64,000 bases of DNA, taken from the NCBI RefSeq assembly GCF_001640805.2, contig NC_066836.1, forward strand, positions 2,986,071 through 3,050,070. Direction: 5' to 3'. The position numbers and the translations under genes are program-made. The stretch is from Lates calcarifer. Lineage: Eukaryota; Chordata; Actinopteri; Centropomidae. The notes beneath the pieces are model-generated. The model was not told where the DNA came from, did not search any database, and saw only the letters and a program-made list of their open reading frames with translations. This document shows positions 26,201 to 37,200 of this stretch, in pieces. How positions within the stretch are numbered: position 1 is the stretch's first letter; every line of letters begins with the position of its first letter.

Positions 26201-29200
26201 TGTCATGGAGGGCATTTACCTGCCGGGGTGACGAGACTCACTGAGTGTTTCGTTTGCAGATGGTGTGGGAGAACGGCTGCGTGGTCATTGTCATGCTGAC
26301 TCCTCTCGTCGAGAGCGGGGTGAAGCAGTGCTACCATTACTGGCCTGACGAGGGATCCAACCTGTACCACATTTACGAGGTAAAATGTCTCAGCATGAGC
26401 AGAACTGACTGTGTAGCGCTGAGCCGCAGCTCTCTGCCTTTCTGACACTTACTTTACCTTTGGTTTTTGAGGTAAAAACATAAATGTTTTGCTCCTAGCC
26501 TTGTACGTTTTGTGTACGTGTTTGTTAATTGTACATTTGTACGTGCCCATAGGTCAACCTGGTGTCCGAACACATCTGGTGCGATGACTTCCTGGTTCGT
26601 AGCTTCTACCTGAAGAACATGCAGACCAATGAGACGAGGACCGTGACTCAGTTCCACTTTCTGACCTGGCTCAACCAGAACGTCCCGGAGACCAGCCGGA
26701 CACTCCTTGACTTCCGCAGGTAGGGAGCTTCTTCTAAAACTTCTAACATATTTTAAACTTAACTAAGACTTCTTATTCTTTTTTTAAAATCAGTGTCTTG
26801 TTTTAGAGGGGAAGATTTTTTTTCCTTACCAGTTCAGTTTGTCCAGCTAGTGTAACTCCACTGTTGGCACGAGGAGGAACTAAACAGCCATTGTTGCCAT
26901 TGCAGCAACGAGAATGTGATCCCTCACTGGCTTCCCACCACACATATTGCCAATTAAATTCTTTGAACGCACACACGAAGCCATCAGAGCCACCACTGGC
27001 TATTTAACCATGGCTTCTAAACTGTGGGCAAGTCTTCACAGAATTGTTTTCAACATATTTTTCTGAACTGGCCAAGTAATGAAGACTTTTTTATGCATTT
27101 TACTTAAAGAGTTTCTTGCAACTCCTTTTTGTTTGAAGAACATAAAGTACTTAAGCCTGCTTTTAATGTAGATAGCCAAAGCACTGAGGTTTTAGAAGGC
27201 CTTAAAGAAACTTTTGGATGTCTTTTTTAAAAAGGTCTTAAAAACACACTTTGATAACAGGATTCATTTCCATAGCAGAAGTGAAGAACACCACTTTGTA
27301 TGATGTCTTCAACAGAAGTCTCTACAAAAAGGCTAGTTATTCGTAACTTTGTCTTTGCTTTGGGTGAACAAAGCCAGTTTACATTTGTGAAGAAGTCCTG
27401 GTAAAAGACGTAAGAATGGCCTGAGTTTGGTAGATTGTCACTGAAAATGTACTTTGCTATTTGTGCCATCAATGTTTTCAAAATGCCAAGTCAATTTCCT
27501 GATTCTACAAGTAACCTTTGCTGTTGTACACACACAAGTCTCACCAAGCTTTTACGTGAATCTGTATCTTATCTGAGGATTCTTGGAAAAGTAGGAAATT
27601 ATAAACTGAAATAGAGGAATAAAAGGCAGGGAAATTGCTCCCAGAAATGTAAAGGACAACCTCACAAGTCTTGAAATCACAGCATCGCAGTCATCTAAGT
27701 ACTCAAGGCTGGAATTTTCTTGAGCTCTCATGCTTTTCATGAGGTGTTGCAGTTGAAAGACAGACGAGGCCACATGGTCAAATGTATGACTGATGGTTAT
27801 GGATGTTTTTGTTTTTATTGAAAACAAAAAGAAAGTGAAGAACATTAAATGGAAGGAATTGGACTTGTCTGTTCCTCCCCTAAAGGCTGTGGTTAGCTCT
27901 TGTGGCTTGCTCACAGCATAATAACTTCAAACCTCTCACTTCTCCAGGAGTTTTGACTCGTGACCCCGAGATGCGGGCAGATAAATATCCGTATATCGTC
28001 AAACATCCTGGGCATTTTCCAGTCGATAACAGTGTAATTGAGGATGCATTGAGAGAACTCTGCCGGAGTGATCCTTTATCTCTGGCGCCGTTATAGCCGC
28101 TCCCCTCCTTCTCCCCTTCGACCTCTTCTAAACTGATATACTGTATTGCCTATTAGGTGGGAGCCGCCCTGGCCCTTTTCTCTGATTCACTGTGGATTTT
28201 CTCGAGTGATAGACCCCACCTTGGTTTTATATATAGGCCCGGTGTCGCCGTGTTGCTGGCGCACATCAATTAGGTGAGATATCAAGAGTGAGAGTTTGTG
28301 GTCACAGCTATTATAAAAGGGTCTGGTGGGCGTCACCACCCACCATCAGTTAGGAAATATTGCCTTTACTCACAGGGCGTCGGGGTCAGAACACAATGAA
28401 GAAAGCGCAGAGGGAGATATTTTTCACTTTTATTACCGCGGACGTGGTACAACAACAACCTGCCCTTTCTTTTTTTGGTGTTTCCTTTTTTTTCCACCTC
28501 GATGGTTTCAGGATGGCAGCTGAAATATCTCTCCTTCCTTTGCGCTCGTGCCGGCATGTTTTTTTATTTATTTATTTTTTAACCTCACTCACAACTGACT
28601 GAGCCAACGCATTGCTTACAAGTCCTCTCTGTCCTTTTCCCCCCTGTTTTACCAGCTAACTAGCGGTTGCCAGTGTCATTTTTGTGATGTTGCAGCTAGT
28701 AATATAAGCCCAGTTGCATAGTCACAAAAGTGATCATTGGAGACTGTGACTCTGCAACCAAGGGGCCTCATGGACCCCCTCCCTACCCCTTTTTACTCCT
28801 CTTTTATCCCCCTCTTCTCCTCCCCTTCTTTTCCCTTCCTTCATCTCTCTCCTCTCTCTCTCCCCTCGCTGTGCCCGGTGACCTGAGATGACCTCTCGCC
28901 TTTTTGCTTGCTCATGGTTTGCTTGACTGCCTCCAATCTCCTCCCACCTCCTCCTCCCTCTCTCTCTCTCTCTCACCATGCCTCCCTTCCTCTCCTGGTG
29001 GCTTTTGTCTTTTTCTCTCCCACCCTCTATCTGTCGCTTCCTCTTTCTCATGCCCCCTCTGTCTGTTTCTCTCTCTGTCTCACTTGATGACTCCTGGTCT
29101 GAGGATACATCCACACTAAGAAAGACACCTTCTCCTGATTTGGCCTAAGTCAGTCTTCAGACTGAATAAATCTGATGTAATGGTCTTGTGTGTGCAGAAG

Positions 29201-29768
29201 GTAACCAGAGTTCAGACACAGGTGGAAGATGTGTCTGAGCTTCTCTGCGATGGTTATTTTAAATGCCAGCGAATGCAGCTGTTGCCTTTACGCTGCATTC
29301 ATATTAATTTTGCACAACTTCACAATCATAAACTCTGACACCCTCACTGCTTCTCCTGTCTGTATGTGTGCTGCACTTTACTGTTCCCATCAAATAACTA
29401 TTCTGTACATTTTCAGTTGTCTGCGACATAAACAAATGCAGATTTTAGCTGTGGCCTGTAAAACAGTGTTGGTGATGATGGTGATCATTGACCTGTTTCC
29501 GTTAAGTGAAAAGAGCTGCTCACAAATTCCAGATACCTTTTCCAGGTGCACAGGTCTGTCACATGTTAAAGCATGGGTTGCATCTATTAGGTCTGAAACA
29601 CACTGAAATGATGGGATCATACCACACTGTGATCTGTGTCAGTGTGGACGTATTCTGAGTCTCTCTCCTCTCTGTCCCACCCTCCTTCTTATTCTCACCA
29701 TCCCTCTCAGTCTTTATCCACTCCATCTATCTCTTCCTCTCTTTTGTCTCCATCCCTGTCTGACTCTT

Positions 29769-29802
<34 letters not shown>

Positions 29803-32800
29803 AAGCTTGAATCTCTCTCATGGGGCGTTTCCTTTGAATCCCACCCCCCTCTATGCAACCACCCCCAACCCCCACCCCGCCTGTTGGTGATCTTCTGCCG
29901 GCTGTTTCCATGGTAACATCACTTTTGATTGTCTGCAGTGAGCTCTGACTTTTCAATTTCGGCTGGGGCGGAGGATGAAAACGCGCGGGGCTTTTAGGTG
30001 GAAACACTGACTTTCTTCACTTCTTCCTGTCTGTTTACAAGACCGACCAATTCTGCTCCTAAAATACTTTGATTGACAATTTAAATGCTAAAACAGTTTT
30101 TTCCAAGAAAACCCTGAAAACATTAGCAGCAGTGTCGTGCTCTGTCTGGCCAGTGGCTGACGATTATATTATTCTGTTTCATCAGATGAAAAAAGCACAC
30201 GCTTGTTGAAGAGTTTTGAAAAGCATGTTCCTTCTTGTTGAGTGCAAACCTCTGCTACAGCTGCATAATCCTCTATATTTGTCATCATCTGGATCTGATC
30301 TAGAGATGAATCAAAATGCACGTGAAAGACAAGAGTGAGACAGATGATATTTTTAACTCAAGTAGCTCATGGAAAGAAAAGCAAAGAAATGTTGAGAACA
30401 TTTTAAACAAATCTAGAACAAAAAAAAGAAAAAAAACACATAACAAAGAACTAGTCATTTTTCATTTTGTACCAACTTTCCCCCAAATCCCATTGAAATA
30501 AGCCAAGTTTTTGAAGTGTCTGAACTAACAAACAAAAAAGAGCTGAAATCATAAGCACCTCGGGCAGAGGTAAAACATTTATCTACAGAGTTGAAATAAA
30601 ATGAAGTCTGGGAAATATCAGGAACTTCTGAAATGTGGAAAAGCTGTTTACGGTGAGGATTTTAGATTTCAAGAAGCCAAAGGTCATGAAATTCACTCTA
30701 AACGTAAATGACCGAGGAAACTTTAAGCTCAAGGAAGGAAAAAGTGAAGCTTCGACACTGCAGGTCTGAGCTTTATTTCCTTCACTGAGTGATGCATTAT
30801 GGATCTCACACACACACACACACACCATGTCTTTACATAATATGTTCCTGCTGAATATTGTTATTTAGAGTTATCACCATGAAATAGAATCAGAGATGAT
30901 CTCCAGCTGGGATCAAACTCACGGCTCACTGCTTCTTGCTCAGATAGAAGCTGCGTGTTTGCATAGATCCGTTGGCTGCCATGCATTTTGATGAACAAGG
31001 TGTGAAGTTTTCTCCACAATATTTTTTTACAAGGATGTGGTTTTCAACATTTCAACACACAGTTTGAGTCTTTTTTATGCGAAACTGCAACAAGATGATT
31101 TTCACTCTGAATAAAAGTTTTTGAGGAATTTCAGCCATTAAACTTCAAAACCTAAGAAAATAAGTAGGTTTTTGTTTCTGTAAACTGTTGGAAGCACATT
31201 GTTTCTACCAATGAAGTAAATGTGTCATGGCTGGACTCCTTTGCAGCTCCACACAGGAAGTGAAGTGTTGTATGTTGCGTGGAAATGAGCAGATATCAGA
31301 TGACATTATCAGAGTGTATCTACTTGTTCCACCTTGTTCTCCATCGTTCATACACCACGAACCACCACACAACCGTGGAAGTGATTTGCTTCAGAGCACC
31401 AGATGAATGAGGTTCACCAGTTTTTGAGATGTTTTCTCTTTCTTTTTATTTAATGGCTCAGTTCATTGTTACATTTTTGTTCAGCTTCCACTTCCTGTGG
31501 TTGAAGCGTTCAGTCACATCAGGCTTCGTCAGTGACTCTTGAATCTTAAACACTGCACAATGATAAACTTGTTTTATGAGATGAAACAAATTGTAAATCA
31601 TGTTTTTACAGACACACATCATCTTAAACTCACTGAAGTAATCGTAAAATTATAATTACCTGTATTGTAATTGTTCACTATAGACAAGTAAGAGGACAGA
31701 TGGTACACTCAAGGCCCCGGCGCTCATGTTCAGTATCATATGTTTTGGACATATGGGAAATATTTTGGTGACATTTTCAAAGTTGTGTAACTATAACTTA
31801 CTTAAGAGAGTTCTGGCCGCCCATCTCTCATCTCTGTCTATTTGTTCCTGATAGAAATGTGAATTAAAAGATCGGTTCATCTTGTTCTCTCTGGTTATTA
31901 GTTTTGAAGGCTCAGATACAACATGTACTGACTGTGTTGTGTGTCGCTGTGCTTGTGATCGTAACACTGATTTCTTCTTTCTGTTCTGTTTCTTTACAGG
32001 AAAGTTAACAAGTGCTACCGGGGACGCTCGTGTCCTATTATAGTCCACTGCAGGCAAGTATCATAATAACAGTTATGTTGTTTTTTTTTTTAATGTTGTT
32101 AATGAGCAAACAAGCAGAAAAACAGACCTGTTACTGATATAAATGTTAGCTCAAATGATTTGAGGCTGATTTTAGCCACTTTGGTTTGTCCTCGGTTTTG
32201 TTTAGTTTTTTTCTCTCACCAGCTCTGTGGTCACTTGTTAGCATGTGGAGGACGACAAACATTTTTAAATGAGGAATTAGTCAAAAAGTTGTGATTTAAT
32301 TTGACAAACTGTCCGCGGAGGAGGGTAACTTTTAATTGGAGCCACTTCAAAGATTGTAATGTGACGGTCGCAGCCAGTGGCTGACAGGGAGAGAGAGGGA
32401 AATACAAGTCGGCAGTGATGCAGCTGTTGTATTTGTATGTATGTGTGTGTCTGTGTGTCTTATCACATCTGCATACCCCCACCACCTGAGGAAATAATTC
32501 AGACCAGTGAGACGTAATTAAATCAGTATTCAACAGAAAAATCTGCCACTTTTTTTGTGGAAACATTCTGCAATGATTGGATTAGAGAGAAAGAAAAAAA
32601 AACTTCCATAACAGATTGCCGTTATGTCTGTCTGCTCACTCCTCCACTAAGTGATCTATTATTTAATATGGTGTAATGGTTCTTCCAGGACGATGAAACT
32701 GTACATTTCTCAGCTAAATTGCCAGTCTGCACCAGAGTATGAAACCTGTCTTTATGAAGCACCGGCCACAGCAGCTGGAGCATCCTGAAGTTACTTTATG

Positions 32801-33910
32801 ACTTTACAAGTTAATGTCAGTTGTTTAGAAACAGAGTTAAACCTCCAGTTGATGGAGGTTATCTGGTTTAGAGGCCACTTGAATACGATCATCACACACA
32901 CTCTTGATGTGTATGAAGCTGTTGCAGTAGTCAACACGTAGTTAAACATATGGAACGGTTACAGTTACTACAGTTACAGTTACTACAGTTACAGTTACTA
33001 CAGTTACTACAGTACGTTATATTTGTGTAAAAGCTGCAGAAGAAGCCAAACCTGTTCCAAAATGGCTGCGAAGCCACAGTCAGAGGTGGATAGCTGAGGT
33101 CACCAGAGTTGAGGGAGATGTTTCTCCAGGTCTCATCGGCTAAATTAAGTGAAAACACACTTGTGTGTGTGGACCATGAGTGTGTAGAGCTTTTGACTTC
33201 ATTCAAGTCTCAAAAAGTAAAACACGATACAGCAAGGCGCCCATTTTGTTCCACTGGCTTTGGCTCAGTTTTCTAGTCATCAGTGAGCTTTGAAAATGTT
33301 TTCTACTGTTGTTTAAAGAGGAGTCCAAGACTGTGCTGTGGTTAGATGCATACTAAGCTCTGTGTAGCTGTTTTTGTCTTTTCTGGTTTTCTGTTTTTGC
33401 CTGGAGTAGAGAACTATATACTCACTATATACAACCTCCTGTTTGGACCAGTCCAAGCCCAACCAGCCAGTCATGTCCAAAGATCCAGTAATGAAGGGAT
33501 CACCAAACTCTTAACATTCATCCTGTAGAGCTTTCAAACCAGTCTGTCAAAGCCAACTGTGCACGGCCATTTATCACCCTAATGTACAGAGAGAGCAGAG
33601 TGAAGCAATCAGGACGAGAAGTGAGCGAGCTCGAGAGCAGATGCAGAAATTCAATAATCACGCAGCATTCAGAGAGCGTCTCTGTCTCTCCTCCTTTCCC
33701 TCTCACTGGATTTCTCTCTCTTTTTGCCGTTTTTGTTTCTGCCAGACTTTTTTTGTCCATCTCTCTTTTTCTTGTCTCTATCTTGTCGTTTTTCTCTTCC
33801 TTCCCTCTCTTTCTGCCCCTCTTTCCCTGTCTCTCATTTTAAATAGAGTGAGAAAAGGCAGCAGACATCTTGACATGTTTACTCACAGCCCTCAGGCTTC
33901 TGCCGTCTCT

Positions 33911-33946
<36 letters not shown>

Positions 33947-34229
33947 CATATCTTTGATCGACTTGTAATGATCCTGACGAGGTGCAGCGATACGACAGAT
34001 CTCATCGCGCCATAAAAACCTGCGTGAAACACACACACACAGAAACTGTCTAAGATCAGAGTGATAGTATCTGTGTAGAATGCACACACACACACATATA
34101 CTGTTCAATTACTGCCACTGGGTGTGTTGAATTATACAGCTGTGTGTGTGTACGTGTTTCAGTGGGCTTCCAGAAAATAACCAAGGCCCCAGTGAAAATG
34201 AAATATTCACGAGTATGGACGCATGCCAG

Positions 34230-34266
<37 letters not shown>

Positions 34267-37200
34267 CTCGAGTTTGTTGGATTACACACTAGCCCATGAA
34301 ATAGACTGGTAGGGGTGAGGACATCAATTTTCAACACTCAGAATAAATCTAGGATACAAAATATTCCCTCCACATACATTACAGAGTCTAATTCATTTTT
34401 GTGTAGTGTGCTCAGTTTGTGTCCTTTTTGATTTTTTTTTTTAGAACAGAAGAACAGGCATTTACAGCTACATCTAAAAACAAGAAAACACACTGTAGCC
34501 TTGTTTTTGTCGGTTTATATTTTGACGTTATTTAATTCCTGATAAATAAAAACCTGATTCAGCTTTTCTGTTCCATGATTATTCACCTTTGAAGTTGTTT
34601 ATCCCCTTGAAGACTCATAAACCGCAACATATTAAATCTCTCTGACTGATGCTCACCTGCTTAACACTGCAGTCAGGCTGCATCTGTCCTCTCTCCAGAA
34701 ACACATGAACATGGTAGAGGATAAGGAATAAGTTGTATTGTCACAGTACGTGTGTGTGTGTGTGTGTGTTTAGATTTCAGAACTTGCACAGCAGCAGCAG
34801 CTGTGTAGTTTGACTGGTTGATGATGTGAATTTTCACATGAAGCTGGAGAGAATCAGTGATAATGATAATGATCAGTAACATTATCTGAGACACTCAACA
34901 GGTCGAGCTTAATGGATCTAATACAGATCTCATAGGAAACCATGAAAACAGTGGTTGATTAGTTGCAGCAACAAAACTAAAACATCTGAGAACTGACTGG
35001 TCCAGTTCTGTTCTTTGTTTTCCAGAAATGTATGTGACAATGTGGATTTTCTTTTTTTAAAGAATTTCTTTATGTGCAGCATAAATGGAATGAATGAATG
35101 TAATGTTTTACAGAAAACAGAATTACCTGCATACAGAACAGAAGCTCAGTCTACAGCTGTGAAAGTCTTCATTTAGAGATTTACAACTTGGCTTGCAAAC
35201 ATTTTTTAATTTATTTTTCATGATAGCGATGTAAAAAATGAAAGAGGAGAGCAGAGGAAGCAAGTTGTGCTGTGAAAACAGAACTGATGACAAGTAACAG
35301 TCTGAAAGGTGCTTAATCATCGATTATCAAACAATCTGTCTCTCTCTCCCACTCTGTCTCTTTGTCTCTCGCCCGCCCGTGCAGTGACGGAGCAGGAAGA
35401 ACTGGGACCTACATCCTGATCGACATGGTCCTCAACAAGATGGCTAAAGGTGGGTGTTGCCTTTTTTTTTTTTTTCCTCCCTCCCCTCTGTCCTCCATTG
35501 TTGCCCATGTGGAGAGGTGTTACCATGGCAACATGCTTTCCCCTCCTCCCTGCACTGAACAGTGTGTAAACTCCACAGAGAAAGTTTTTCTCATATAAAG
35601 TTGGATGATTGCATTAAAAATAATGATATTTAATTAGATAATTACAGTGATGAGGAGGTAAGAGTAATGACTTTTTCCATTAACACAAAACAACTCAGTC
35701 AGTGTTACTGTCTGACTCTGAGCCAGGGAAAACAAGCTTTTACTTAATTACTGCAAATTAATATGTGTTTCATTATCTCAGTGGAAGCGAGGCCACTCTG
35801 GCAACATACCACAGGTTGTTTCTATCCAGTCGTACCAATAAAACAAATTTAAACTCTACAAGATCCAAACAGAGACCAAATGTGGCCTCAGTTGTATAAT
35901 GAGAAGAGAGATACAGGAAGGAAAGAAACAGAGGTGGGATACGTAGTGAAGGAGAGAAAGTAGTCAGATATTCTTTGTTTTAACGTTCACCCTGCTGTGG
36001 AACAGAGCTGACCATGAACACTTTGTATGAAGCGTCATCAGACTCACAGCCAGTGCATTTTAAGCACATTGTGAGTGCATGATAATTACTATAATTAGAG
36101 TATGATATAATAAACACAGTGTAGTAATTATGTAGGGGACTGAATATTTCATGGGGCTTTGGCACTTTATGACATGGTGTTAAATTAAGTGCCATTTCCC
36201 AGAGTTCTCTCTGATTATATTCAGCTCTGTAGAAATGTAAGAGTAGTTCCATTTCTCTTTTCTGAGCACAAGTGACTTTTAGTTCTTCAGTTTATATGAT
36301 GTTTTAGTCTTAAGCTACACTTATAAATCATTAGTGCTACTGTACGTACCAACCACTATGAGAGATTTGTAACTTGACAGCTGCCATTTTCTCATTATTT
36401 TGGCATTATGTAAAGGGTGACTTTTCCTTATTACATCTTTAAGCTCTTAAGTAATGTGGAAACAGGCTGAAGTGTCGGAGGAAATAATCGATGAATAGAC
36501 GCAGTAAAAGAGTTAGTAAAGTAAAATGTGTGAGGATTCCTTCTTATTAAATAACTTTGATTAGATAGAAGCTGAAGTCCACACACATTTTATATGTGTG
36601 TGTGTGTATGGGAGTGTCTACATGTCTTTTTTGTGTGTCCCATGGTGGTGGTGCTGCTGTAGGTGAACGAGCTCCTGGGTCTTTAATTCCAGATCAAAGG
36701 GTCAGTCAGGCATCAGGGGCCTTTTCCCAGGCTGTCACACTGTGATCGGGGGCCCACAGAGCCTCGCCTCTGCACCCAGCGGCCGGGGGAGGAAAGGGCG
36801 GGGCCGGGGGAGGAAAGGGCGGGGCCGGGTGGGAGCTGATTCCCAAATATTCAGAGTTTCTCGTTCTCGTCAGGCCAGTCTCAGAGTGACGCTGAATGAC
36901 TGGAGGGTCGAGGCTTTGACATTTTGTGATTGTGGTTAATAAACTCATGGTGAACTGATGAACTGATTGTCAGGGAGACTCCTCTCCACATCAGACTGAG
37001 GTCAGCATGTGTCTGCAGTGTTAGAGAGCTTTATCAGGGTTTATCTCTTTGTTTTCACTTCTGTCTCTATATTAGTTTATCTAACTGCCTCTGAAGAGGT
37101 TTTAGAAACCGGCCGTGTTACAGGAACATGTAATCCTTCAAGTTATAACAGCAAAATCCCCAAACCCTGAGATACAAAAACCTCACTCAGCAGCAGTGAC

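Larger units (their letters stand above)
23036..26259 (+). other. ptprn2: ptprn2 intron, 3.2 kb
   Basis: GT-AG intron starting with a (CA)n run and carrying a second, longer (CA)22 at 23225-23268. A complex, relatively GC-rich stretch lies at about 25435-25690. No exon was found. Confidence 0.8.
26720..31999 (+). other. ptprn2: ptprn2 intron, 5.3 kb, host of mir-153
   Basis: GT-AG intron. It contains mir-153, an exon-like open stretch at 27956-28096 and a pyrimidine-rich tract at about 28790-29100. Simple repeats are (CT)n at 29771-29799 and a short (CA)n at 30807-30825. Confidence 0.85.
32054..35384 (+). other. ptprn2: ptprn2 GC-AG intron, 3.3 kb
   Basis: The donor is gcaagt at 32054-32059 and the acceptor is tgcag. 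The intron contains a 15-base tandem repeat at 32959-33014, a pyrimidine tract at about 33690-33840, (CA)n at 33912-33942 and 34231-34260, and (GT)n at 34750-34769. Confidence 0.85.

Noticed and set aside
27902..28096. Alternative ptprn2 terminal exon
   Set aside because: The exon ending at 26719 leaves phase 2; joined to the acceptor before 27949 it reaches a stop after a few codons, and the open frame would need phase 1.
28734..29114. 126-codon Arg/Glu-rich open frame on the minus strand beside mir-153
   Set aside because: Antisense of a pyrimidine-rich tract; low complexity only.
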